In this document: in pieces, positions 44,848 through 53,018 of the stretch | Layout: every line of letters begins with the position of its first letter | Numbering within the stretch: the first letter of the stretch is position 1 | NCBI RefSeq assembly: GCF_000258425.1 | Contig: NC_017461.1 | Span: forward strand, 124,001-188,000 | DNA: 64,000 nucleotides | Reading direction: 5' to 3' | Source of the DNA: Fervidicoccus fontis Kam940 | GTDB lineage: Archaea > Thermoproteota > Thermoprotei_A > Sulfolobales > Fervidicoccaceae | Translations under genes and position numbers: made by a program | Notes under the pieces: generated by a model | Database searches by the model: none | What the model was told of the DNA's origin: nothing | The model's input: the letters and a program-made list of their open reading frames with translations, nothing else

Positions 44848-45954
44848 TTAAATTAAAATAAGATCTTCTTTAGCTGCATAATCAACTACTTCAAAATATT
44901 CATCTTTTCTCACTTTCCGATTTAAATCTCTCCACCTCTCGCTTTCTGATAACACCCTATAAGTAGGATAGTACTGATCCATAATGTTTACAACAAGCCA
45001 ATCCTTCGGCATGTTTTTAGAAAGCCATTCAATTATCGGGATACTGCAACACTTCACATGGTTTGGAAGCACTAAATGCCTTAATATGATGCTACCTTCA
45101 TTTTCTATCAATAACAAATTTCTGATTACAGCTTCTCTATACCTTGGTGCAGCGGAGAGCACTATTGCATGAGAATCATCCCAGTATTTAAAGTCTGGAA
45201 GCCAAAGATCTATGAGATCTCTGAGCAGTATAGTGAGTTTCTCGCTCATATAGAAATTGCTGTTCCATATCTGAGGCGTATTCGTTTTTAGATATTTAAA
45301 GCTTTCAACAATTGCATGTGTATAAGGGGTAGGCTCTCCACCTACATGATTTATATTCTTTGCACCTTCTTTTACAAGCTTATCCTGTATTGCAGCAAGC
45401 TGCTGAGGTGCTACGACTTTTCCTTTGAGTGGAAAGCTTTGAGAGATTTCATAGTTCTGGCAATAAACACATCTGAGATTGCATCCAGAGTAAAAAATTG
45501 TCCCGCTTGGAACAAGTGGATATTCTTCTCCGTAGTGCAGAAAATATGATGAAATATATGTCTTATAATCCACTTTGCAGAATTTTCCCTTATCTGTTAA
45601 CCTATTCGATCCGCATTTTCTCTCGCAATATTCGCAATTTGTAAGCATTCTTTTTAGTATTTCAATTTTAAGGTCCAAATATGAATTATTAGAAGAATCT
45701 CGTAGCTCGATGGATTCGTCTTTCATTATGTCGTTTGATAACTTATGAAATTCTTTCTCAAATTCTTCATGTAAAGACCAAAGCTCTTGTAGGCTAAGGG
45801 AGGTCAACTTAACATCGACTTCAAGACTTCTAGCGATCTTATATTTGGGCGGATACCTTCCTCTTAATATTCCATAGTACCAGCTTAGTGCTCTCTCGAT
45901 TCTTGAGTTCAAACTGATCCCTTCCGCGAACTCGTCATAGAAAAAATTGGTCAA
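44848..45954 (-). CDS. Radical SAM protein, PflX/COG1313 type
   Basis: Radical S-adenosylmethionine enzyme of 368 residues. The cluster motif is SGCNLRCVYCQNYEIS (CxxxCxxC, about residues 155-170), preceded by a second Cys set CEYCERKCGSNRLTDKGKFC (about 113-132) and followed by GGEPTPY. These are characteristic of the pyruvate formate-lyase-activase-like group of unknown archaeal function (COG1313). The N-terminal 90 residues, a helical tether with a possible coiled coil, are additional to most relatives. TTG 45954 lacks a clear ribosome site, so the start is less certain. Located 61 bases behind the HTH-PBP regulator gene on the same strand. Confidence 0.82.
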   Translation of the reverse strand: MTNFFYDEFAEGISLNSRIERALSWYYGILRGRYPPKYKIARSLEVDVKLTSLSLQELWSLHEEFEKEFHKLSNDIMKDESIELRDSSNNSYLDLKIEILKRMLTNCEYCERKCGSNRLTDKGKFCKVDYKTYISSYFLHYGEEYPLVPSGTIFYSGCNLRCVYCQNYEISQSFPLKGKVVAPQQLAAIQDKLVKEGAKNINHVGGEPTPYTHAIVESFKYLKTNTPQIWNSNFYMSEKLTILLRDLIDLWLPDFKYWDDSHAIVLSAAPRYREAVIRNLLLIENEGSIILRHLVLPNHVKCCSIPIIEWLSKNMPKDWLVVNIMDQYYPTYRVLSESERWRDLNRKVRKDEYFEVVDYAAKEDLILI

Positions 45955-46015
45955 AAGGATGTTTGATCCGATGTTATTTGATTGAAATGAATGTTTTTAA
46001 TTGCAGACCTTTGCA

Positions 46016-47023
46016 TCATCTAATAATTGATTTTAAATATACGGATTTGTCAGGAACAGAGGGGGATATAATGTCTAGTACTTCTTCTGTAGCTTTCATT
46101 GAATCCCCATTAAATGGCTCGTATACATACATTGCATCTTTAATTAGGTCAATATCAATTCCCGTAATAATGGAATATAATTCTAAATATCTGCTTCTGT
46201 CCTTCGAATACGCTTCTAGAGATTCTCTATACATCCAAGTTATTTTTTCTCTCACACTTTCAGCAACAATATTTGAAATTGCTAGGGAGCAACACAGCTC
46301 ATTTTCCATAATTCCCGCATCTTTTACTACTTTAAATCCCATCGATTCGACTTTTTTATACAAAGGATGCCAAGTTATTACATAACCTTTTTCTTTTTTG
46401 GCCATGTAGAGGAGCTCATCAGGAGAGCTATAATATACGGTATTTTCAGCATCAATAATACCATTTTTGATAGATAAGCTTCTTATGTAATCCATAGTGC
46501 TGAGCTTACTCGAATGAACCTTATTCCCCCCATCAAGATATAAAATCTCATACCCTCTCCCCATACCTCTAGGGAGAATTTTGTAGCTTTCATAAATGGT
46601 TGAAAAAATGAGCTGACCAATAAAGGGGGAAATTGCAAGATCTATTCTCCCGTGGACTAAAGCATCTAGAGCTTCTAAGCCATCGCTAAAAACTTTCACG
46701 TTCACTTTATGTTTCATTTCGTTCATTTTTTTCAAAAAGTATCCCAAGAAGAGGTATTCGCTCGAATAAACTATTCCGATCGTCATCCTCATTTCATCTT
46801 TTTCATGAGCTTTTTCCTTTATCCCGGTATATGCATAGATAAATTTGCTTCTTCCTATCTGCTTCCTTTTTATAAGCCCTTCTCTTTCCAGCTCATATAG
46901 GATTTCACTTACTCTCGACTTTGAAGCAGAAATGCTTCTATGAATATAAGATTGGGGTATTGATTCCCCTTGAAAGTTTGCGAGAAGTTCCAGTATTTTT
47001 TCTTTAAGCTCTCCTTTAGACAT
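46016..47023 (-). CDS. Transcriptional regulator: winged HTH fused to periplasmic-binding-like sensor
   Basis: Cytoplasmic one-component regulator of 335 residues. The N-terminus is a winged helix-turn-helix (about 1-65, YIHRSISASKSRVSEILYEL followed by EREGLIKRKQIG). After it comes a domain like NMT1/type 2 periplasmic binding proteins (about 78-300; GIVYSSEYLFLGYFLKKMNE, ALVHGRIDLAISP, then YVITWHPLYKKVESMG). No signal or membrane helix. It is divergently transcribed from the DUF3311/SSS pair, with a 14-base perfect palindrome between, so it most likely controls that transporter and itself in response to a small ligand. Ligand unknown. Confidence 0.7.
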   Translation of the reverse strand: MSKGELKEKILELLANFQGESIPQSYIHRSISASKSRVSEILYELEREGLIKRKQIGRSKFIYAYTGIKEKAHEKDEMRMTIGIVYSSEYLFLGYFLKKMNEMKHKVNVKVFSDGLEALDALVHGRIDLAISPFIGQLIFSTIYESYKILPRGMGRGYEILYLDGGNKVHSSKLSTMDYIRSLSIKNGIIDAENTVYYSSPDELLYMAKKEKGYVITWHPLYKKVESMGFKVVKDAGIMENELCCSLAISNIVAESVREKITWMYRESLEAYSKDRSRYLELYSIITGIDIDLIKDAMYVYEPFNGDSMKATEEVLDIISPSVPDKSVYLKSIIR

Positions 47024-47066
47024 GATCTCAAAAAATTTTATATATAACTGAGTATTTAAAATTTAT

Positions 47067-47080
47067 CGAACATATGTTCG
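47067..47080. promoter_or_regulatory. 14-bp perfect palindrome, likely operator
   Basis: CGAACATATGTTCG is a perfect palindrome in the 70-base intergenic region between the divergent HTH-PBP regulator and the DUF3311 gene. It lies 13 bases before the ATG at 47094. A TATA-like run (TTTTATATATAA) at 47037-47047 could serve the regulator, and the AGTATTTAAA at 47051-47060 the transporter operon. Position and symmetry suit binding by the winged-helix regulator dimer; this is inference. Confidence 0.6.
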
Positions 47081-47093
47081 GTTGTGATTTAAA

Positions 47094-47267
47094 ATGAGAA
47101 GAACATATATAACGTTTAGCTTTCTCATATTAGCTCTTTTTTATCTGGTTCCCTATGCTTTTCTGAGAAATTCAAAAGGAATTGAACTCCTACTCTTCTG
47201 GCCTTCTTTAGCTTTCTTTTGGATATTGCTCTCCTTAATACTCTTGTGGAGAGGAAAAATGGAATGA
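47094..47267 (+). CDS. Small membrane protein, DUF3311-like symporter subunit
   Basis: Short gene of 57 residues with two hydrophobic segments: ITFSFLILALFYLVPYAFL (6-24) and LLLFWPSLAFFWILLSLILL (32-51), followed by WRGKME. The ALFYLVPYAFL and GIELLLFWPSL words match the DUF3311 family, small proteins found beside sodium:solute symporters (as YhdT beside PanF). It is too short for usual gene-finder cut-offs. Its stop overlaps the symporter start (ATGA at 47264-47267), so the two are coupled and probably form a complex. Confidence 0.75.
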   Translation: MRRTYITFSFLILALFYLVPYAFLRNSKGIELLLFWPSLAFFWILLSLILLWRGKME

Positions 47268-48679
47268 ACGTTTTTATCATCTATTTTTTAATTTATGCTA
47301 TTATTGGAACAGCAATTGCAGTTGCATCAAAAAGAGTTGGCATAAAGAGCGCGAGAGATTACTATATTGGTGGAAGAAAAATAGGAGGAATTCTAGCTGG
47401 TGCTACTTATGCTGCGACCACTTACAGCGCGTTCATGATGATAGGACTTGTAGGAATGGCTTATTCGACAGGAGTGGGGACGCTTGGCTTTGAGCTTTCA
47501 TATTTGCTTTCTACAGTCGCAATTCTCTCAACAGTCGGATATGAAATATGGAGGATCTCAAAAGAAAGGCAATGGATCTCTCCATCTCAGATGCTAGGAG
47601 ATCTTTATGGTTCTATCTTTTTATCAAAATTTATTGCTCTTTTATACATTTTTGCTATGATCCCATACATAGCAGCTCAAATTCAGGGGTTGGGCGTAAT
47701 TTTCCAAATAGGAGGGATGAGCTATGAAAGTGGCGTTGTCGCTGCGGCCGTAATCGTCGCACTTTGGATAGCTATTGCGGGAATGTGGAGTGTGGCAACT
47801 ACCGATTTGTATCAAGCTATTTTAATGCTCGGAGGTGGAATATTATTTTTATATGTCGTTATTTCGATGATTTTGCCTTTTGGCGGATCTCTAAGGGCGA
47901 TAGAGGTTCTAGCAAGCAGCGGATATTTAGGTATTATGCCATTTTGGAGCTTTCCCGTTTTTCTTTCTTATACACTACCATGGATCTTCTTTGCTATAAC
48001 AAATCCTCAAGTCATTTCAAGGCTCTTCATACAGAGAGATGAGAAATCTTACAAAATGAGCGTCACATTCTTCGCTGCCTTTGGACTTCTATATACTTTA
48101 TTGGCAGTAATGATTGGGCTTTTTGCGAGATATCTAGCAATAAACGGTATAATCCCTTCAGGTTTGGGAGGCAATTATGTTACTCCCGCGATTCTCTCGA
48201 AGCTTAGCGCAATAGCAGCTGGTTTCATAGGGATATCTATCATAGCTGCTGCGATTTCTACGGCTGACGGCATTATTCTCTCTGTATCGAGTGCTATCTT
48301 CAAAGATCTTCTAGGACTTAAAGATAAAAAAGTTGAGTTGATTGCTACAATCGATGTGGTTTTGACAGTAGTAGCTTCAATTTTAGCTTATCTTCACCCT
48401 GCTTATATTGTTGACCTTTCAGTTATGACTTCATTGTTATTATTGCCTTTAGCTCCAGTAACTATAGCTGGAATTGCTTTTAAAAACAAACTGGGAAAGT
48501 TTTCAAGAGCTTCCAGTTTAGCTTCTATAATATCGGGAGTGACGATAGGTGTTTATGGTTTGTATGCCAATGGAGCCGGAAGAATATTCACATCGATGCT
48601 TTGCGGATTGCCAACATCCCTATGGGTTTTATTGATATCATGCTTAGTCATTGTAATAGGGATATCTTTAGATTATTAA
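47264..48679 (+). CDS. Sodium:solute symporter (SSS family)
   Basis: SSS-family secondary transporter, 471 residues and about 13 membrane helices, with the classic RDYYIGGRKIGGILAGATYA (about 28-47) and IAAAISTADGIILSVSSAIFKD (about 327-348), the latter holding the helix 8 sodium-site Ser/Thr. ATG 47264 is taken because it overlaps the stop of the DUF3311 gene and matches the family start; an upstream in-frame TTG would lie inside that gene. Likely substrate is an organic acid, amino acid or pantothenate-type compound; not decidable. Controlled probably by the divergent HTH-PBP gene. Confidence 0.85.
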   Translation: MNVFIIYFLIYAIIGTAIAVASKRVGIKSARDYYIGGRKIGGILAGATYAATTYSAFMMIGLVGMAYSTGVGTLGFELSYLLSTVAILSTVGYEIWRISKERQWISPSQMLGDLYGSIFLSKFIALLYIFAMIPYIAAQIQGLGVIFQIGGMSYESGVVAAAVIVALWIAIAGMWSVATTDLYQAILMLGGGILFLYVVISMILPFGGSLRAIEVLASSGYLGIMPFWSFPVFLSYTLPWIFFAITNPQVISRLFIQRDEKSYKMSVTFFAAFGLLYTLLAVMIGLFARYLAINGIIPSGLGGNYVTPAILSKLSAIAAGFIGISIIAAAISTADGIILSVSSAIFKDLLGLKDKKVELIATIDVVLTVVASILAYLHPAYIVDLSVMTSLLLLPLAPVTIAGIAFKNKLGKFSRASSLASIISGVTIGVYGLYANGAGRIFTSMLCGLPTSLWVLLISCLVIVIGISLDY

Positions 48680-48855
48680 TCCAAATTAAAAAGACATATT
48701 TTAGATTTAAAATAATTTTTAACAATAAAAATGATAATAATGAATTTTTATTATTAAAAATTTTATAAAAACTTATAAGTTTTTTAAAAATTGTAAAAAT
48801 TCTACAATAAATTTTTATATATGAGAAAATATTATAATTAATATGGGTGGAAAAT

Positions 48856-50082
48856 TTGAAAGAAGATTTGGAAGACTTCTTAAAAATGAATTTGGAATCG
48901 ATATTTACACTTACTCCAGCTAGGCCAGTTACGTATTTTGGAGTTGGAGCGATCAGGATGATATCTGAAATTTCAAAGAACTTAAAGTCTAAAGGCATTG
49001 ATAGGGCAATTATTGTTACAGATCCTATTGTTTGGCAGTCTACAAAAGTGGAACAATATATTAAGCCTGCTCTTGAGGAGAACGGAATAGAATTTACAAT
49101 TTATGATAAGGTTAGACCGAATCCTACTTATGCTTCATGCGATGAATTAGCTAACATTGCAAGAGAATTTAATGCCAAAGTATTTATAACAGTTGGTGGA
49201 GGAAGCCACAATGATACGGCGAAAACGGCAGCCGCACTCTTAAAGAATCCGGGAAAGACTGCAAAGGATTTGTATGAGAAGATAATTCTGATAAATGAAG
49301 CAATACCAGTTGTCTCAATCAACACTACTCATGGGACTGGGAGCGAGCTTGATAAATATGCAGTAGCTCAATCTGATGGCGGCTACAAGCCTGCAATTGC
49401 AGGTCCAGGTTTATATCCCGTATTTGCTATTGAAGATCCGGCCCTTACCTTAACCCTTCCTAAGAGGCAGACTCTGTCAACAGCATTGGACGCATTTCAC
49501 CACAGCTTTGAGGCTGCAACCACAAAAACAAGAAATCCGTACTCAACACTTTTATCGAAAACAGCAATAAGGCTAATTGCAAAGTGGCTGCCCGTAGCAG
49601 CGAATGAGCCCAATAATATTGCTGCAAGATACTGGCTAATGTATGCTTCTGCTATAGCTGGAATATCATTCGATATCGCATCTCTACATTTAACACATAC
49701 TCTGGAGCATCCAATGAGCGCGCTGAATCCAAAAACTCCTCACGGCATAGGACTGACCGCAATTTTTCCAGCTGTATTAAATGTAACTTATAAGATCTTC
49801 CCGGAGCTATCAGCAGATCTTTTGAGCTCAATAATACCAGATCTAAAGGGAGTGCCTGGAGAGGCAGAATATGCTGAAAGAGAAATTGAAAAGTGGTTCG
49901 CATCAATTGGAGTTCCAGACAAGCTGACGGATTTAGGATTTACGGATAAAGATGTAGATAGACTTGTAGAAAATGCAATTACTTCTCCAATGACTCCGCT
50001 CATGGCAGCAACTTCACCTGTTGAGGTCACAAAAGAAGTTGTAAGATTTATATACGAAAGGTCGCTCAGACCGATACATTAA
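48856..50082 (+). CDS. Iron-containing alcohol dehydrogenase
   Basis: Group III (Fe-dependent) alcohol dehydrogenase of about 408 residues. Cofactor motif GGGSHNDTAK (about 113-122, the GGGSxxDxAK motif) and metal-binding region DAFHHSFEAATTK (about 213-225) with later THTLEHPMSAL and TPHGIGLTAIF (His ligands) are intact. It probably oxidises or reduces short alcohols or aldehydes with NAD(P)H. TTG 48856, seven bases after the GGGTGG purine site, is preferred to GTG 48847. A clear TATA-like TTTTTATATATG lies about 30 bases before the start. An aldehyde formed here could feed the aldehyde oxidoreductase at 61.8 kb, which is conjecture. Confidence 0.85.
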   Translation: MKEDLEDFLKMNLESIFTLTPARPVTYFGVGAIRMISEISKNLKSKGIDRAIIVTDPIVWQSTKVEQYIKPALEENGIEFTIYDKVRPNPTYASCDELANIAREFNAKVFITVGGGSHNDTAKTAAALLKNPGKTAKDLYEKIILINEAIPVVSINTTHGTGSELDKYAVAQSDGGYKPAIAGPGLYPVFAIEDPALTLTLPKRQTLSTALDAFHHSFEAATTKTRNPYSTLLSKTAIRLIAKWLPVAANEPNNIAARYWLMYASAIAGISFDIASLHLTHTLEHPMSALNPKTPHGIGLTAIFPAVLNVTYKIFPELSADLLSSIIPDLKGVPGEAEYAEREIEKWFASIGVPDKLTDLGFTDKDVDRLVENAITSPMTPLMAATSPVEVTKEVVRFIYERSLRPIH

Positions 50083-50094
50083 ATTTTAAAAAAA

Positions 50095-51369
50095 TTAACT
50101 TTTTTTCCGTATGTCTTCTAATATTTCTTTCGCCCTATAGAATGAGATGTTTTTCTCGTTTACCATTATTTCAGCTATTTTTTCAGCCTCTTCGTAGCTT
50201 GCTCCTGCCATCACAGCAATATTCTTAGCATGAAGCCTCATATGACCTTTTTGTATTCCTTCTGTAGTAAGTGCTCTGAGCGCCGCAAAATTTTGAGCCA
50301 AACCAACTGCCCCCATTATTTCTGCTAGCTGTTTAGCAGTACTTATGTTTAAGATCTTCAATGCGATCTTTGTTATTGGGTGAACTTTAATAGAACCTCC
50401 TACTATACCAACTGCTAAGGGCATTTCCAACGTACCTACAAGATTCCCCTCTCTGTCTTTTTCCCAAAATGATAGGGTTGTATATCTTCCAGTTCTAGCA
50501 GCATAGGAATGAGCCCCAGCCTCTATAGCCCTATGATCCTGACCTGTAGCGAGGGCGACGGCTATTACTCCATTCATAATTCCCTTGTTATGAGTTGCAG
50601 CTCTATATGGATCGGATGCAGCAATTTCAGAAGCCATTGCGATAAGTTCAACAGCCTCCTCTCCAAGCATTTCTTTTTTAACGATAGCCCTTGTCCTTAC
50701 GATCCTCCTATCAGCCAGGTTGCTCAAGATCCTTAAAATTGCTCTTCCTTCAGTTAATTTTTCAATGAATGGCGCGACTTTTTCTGCCATTGTGTTAACC
50801 GTATTAGCTCCCATTGCATCTTTTACATCTACTAGTAGATGAACACATAGAACTTTTCCATAATTTCTCGTATCAATTGCCCTTACCTCAACGTCCTTTG
50901 CTCCCCCTCCTATGTTAACCAGATATTTATCTGTCTCATTTGCTAGCTTCAAGATTTCATCTTTATTCTCATAAATGATTTGCGAGGCGAAGCTGATGTT
51001 TTTTACTCCATATATATAAATTTGCCCTATCATGATCGAATCTGTAGCAATGCTGATTATTCCGTTGCCATCTCTCATAAACCTAGCAGCGTTTGATGCT
51101 GCAGCTACAACGCTGGCCTCCTCTATTACCATTGGTATTAGGTAATCCCTTCCGTTGATTCTAAAGTTTGGTGCAACGCTGAAAGGCAGAGGCATCACTC
51201 CTACCACATTCTCTACCATAGTTTCGGCTATTTTTCTATCTAGACTACCCATGCTTTTAAGGAGGTTTACTTCTTCATCGCTCAAATTTGAAAATTCCTT
51301 GACTATTTTTAGCTTTTCTTCAAAGCTCATTTTATGGAAATCCTGGATTCTAGAGCTCTTTTCTCCCAT
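50095..51369 (-). CDS. HMG-CoA reductase, class II
   Basis: 3-hydroxy-3-methylglutaryl-CoA reductase, the key enzyme of mevalonate and archaeal lipid synthesis or, in class II, of mevalonate breakdown. ENVVGVMPLPFSVAPNF and GRDYLIPMVIEEASVVAAAS (about 55-90) plus DAMGANTVNTMAEKVAPFIE (about 184-203) are the class II wording; the late catalytic His is in GHMRLHAKNIA (about 376-386). Class I signatures are absent. The Asp-Ala-Met-Gly-Ala-Asn loop suggests NAD(H) use. The start is set at ATG 51369 behind AAGGTGG. It follows the gamma-glutamyltransferase gene by 12 bases, so shared transcription is likely. Confidence 0.92.
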   Translation of the reverse strand: MGEKSSRIQDFHKMSFEEKLKIVKEFSNLSDEEVNLLKSMGSLDRKIAETMVENVVGVMPLPFSVAPNFRINGRDYLIPMVIEEASVVAAASNAARFMRDGNGIISIATDSIMIGQIYIYGVKNISFASQIIYENKDEILKLANETDKYLVNIGGGAKDVEVRAIDTRNYGKVLCVHLLVDVKDAMGANTVNTMAEKVAPFIEKLTEGRAILRILSNLADRRIVRTRAIVKKEMLGEEAVELIAMASEIAASDPYRAATHNKGIMNGVIAVALATGQDHRAIEAGAHSYAARTGRYTTLSFWEKDREGNLVGTLEMPLAVGIVGGSIKVHPITKIALKILNISTAKQLAEIMGAVGLAQNFAALRALTTEGIQKGHMRLHAKNIAVMAGASYEEAEKIAEIMVNEKNISFYRAKEILEDIRKKS

Positions 51370-51381
51370 CTTTTCCACCTT

Positions 51382-52926
51382 TCAAACTTGACCTCCTGAA
51401 GAACCGTCTCCCCTTATATCGCTGTAGGCCGCTTTTACTCCATTTTCCAAAATTTCTGCAATTGCTGCAACTCCGATCCTACTCGGATATCCCCTTTTAA
51501 TAATCTTTTTCCCATTCAATTCATTCGCGCTAGGCATATCTATTCCCTCCTCATATTCCACTAAATTATTTTCAGGGTCCCACACAAACCTTGGATGCTC
51601 GAGAGCTTCTTGAGGATTCATCTTAAATCTAAAAATGTTCTCATAAAGTTGAGCGTGTAGCTGAGGCCTGTAATGGGCTCCAGAAAGCCCTAAAGACATA
51701 ACCCTTTCTTTACCCTTTATTATCATTGCGGAAAGAGTGTGAAAGGGTCTCTTTCTCGGTCCAAGCGCGTTCGGATGCCCATCAATCAAGTTAAAAGAAG
51801 AAGCCCTCTTATTAAAAGTAATTTCAAATGTCGGCTCAGTTACATAGCTTCCCCAGCCTGTAAATAATGACTGTATCCCGCTAACTACATAACCGCTTTC
51901 GTCTATAATAGAGAAAAATGTAGTATCGCTACCTTGAGTAGATAGCGTGTTTCTGTATTTCATTGATTTTATTGCATTATTTAGAAACTCCTGACTTAAA
52001 AGCTCCTCAACAGTTGTTTTCATATATTCAGGATCTCCTATGTATGCATCTCTAACTGCATATATAGGCTCATAAAGCCTCAAATGAGATAAAACTCTCT
52101 CTCTTGAGGTTGAATTATAGCTCATTCCAAGATACTCCAAGAGCTTTAGAAGCTGAAGGGTTGTTATTCCTTGGGTATTGGGAGGCATTTCATATATGGT
52201 GTTGTCTCCCAGCTCTATGCTTATAGGTTTTCCGATGTGGGCTTTAAACTCCTTAAAATCTGAAAGCTCAAACGCTCCACCAAGACTGTTTAGGTATTCT
52301 ACAGCCTTTTCAGCTATCGGACCTTCATAAAACTCTCTCGGATCCTGCGAGATAAGAATAAGCGCATTAATTAGGCCGTCATATTTGAATATATCTCCTG
52401 CTGTATAGCTTTCTTTGTTCGAGAAGTAGGTTTTTTTAGATCCAGGATCCTCGAGAAGTTTTTCCTTGCTTGAATTCAGAGCAGAAGCGAATGAATTGCT
52501 AATCGGAAATCCGTCCTTAAGTGAATCGACAACTATACTAACCAACTTCTTCCATTCCATTGTTCCGAACTTTTCCCACATAACTCTCAAGCCATCTACC
52601 AAGCCCGGAACTACAATACTATGAGGTCCCTCGTTAGGCATCTTATTAAATCCTCTGCTTTTCATATATTCAATACTAAGCCTCTTTGGGGCCCAGCCTG
52701 AACCGCTTATGTAGTGGACTTTTTCAGAAGGATCCGCGATCAAAGCAAAAAAATCTCCACCGATTCCCCCGAGGTGAGGAAGTACAACGCTCAAAGTCAA
52801 AGAAGTCGCAACAGATGCATCAATCGCGTTTCCCCCCAAATCCAATACCTTCACTCCTATAGTTGTAGCAATAGCAGACTCACTTGTAACTACTCCACCT
52901 TTTGAATAGAACGGATGCTTAAACAT
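51382..52926 (-). CDS. ggt: Gamma-glutamyltransferase (Ntn hydrolase)
   Basis: Ntn hydrolase of 514 residues that cleaves itself into large and small subunits. N-terminal HPFYSKGGVVTSESAIAT and ALTLSVVLPHLGGIGGDFF-like segments, then PPNTQGITTLQLL, lead to the autoprocessing site with the catalytic Thr near 335-336 in GSDTTFFSIID. Downstream, LSGAHYRPQLHAQL and NALGPRKRPFHTLSAMI are family-typical. No signal peptide is seen, whereas bacterial enzymes are periplasmic, so it may act inside. Substrate may be gamma-glutamyl compounds or related amides. First gene of the pair with HMG-CoA reductase. Confidence 0.88.
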   Translation of the reverse strand: MFKHPFYSKGGVVTSESAIATTIGVKVLDLGGNAIDASVATSLTLSVVLPHLGGIGGDFFALIADPSEKVHYISGSGWAPKRLSIEYMKSRGFNKMPNEGPHSIVVPGLVDGLRVMWEKFGTMEWKKLVSIVVDSLKDGFPISNSFASALNSSKEKLLEDPGSKKTYFSNKESYTAGDIFKYDGLINALILISQDPREFYEGPIAEKAVEYLNSLGGAFELSDFKEFKAHIGKPISIELGDNTIYEMPPNTQGITTLQLLKLLEYLGMSYNSTSRERVLSHLRLYEPIYAVRDAYIGDPEYMKTTVEELLSQEFLNNAIKSMKYRNTLSTQGSDTTFFSIIDESGYVVSGIQSLFTGWGSYVTEPTFEITFNKRASSFNLIDGHPNALGPRKRPFHTLSAMIIKGKERVMSLGLSGAHYRPQLHAQLYENIFRFKMNPQEALEHPRFVWDPENNLVEYEEGIDMPSANELNGKKIIKRGYPSRIGVAAIAEILENGVKAAYSDIRGDGSSGGQV

Positions 52927-53018
52927 AAATTTTACCTCTTTTATAATTTATTTTTAATTTAATAAAAACTTAATGGAATTTTCTAACATAAATCGACTAG
53001 CTTTCTAGATAACTCGTG

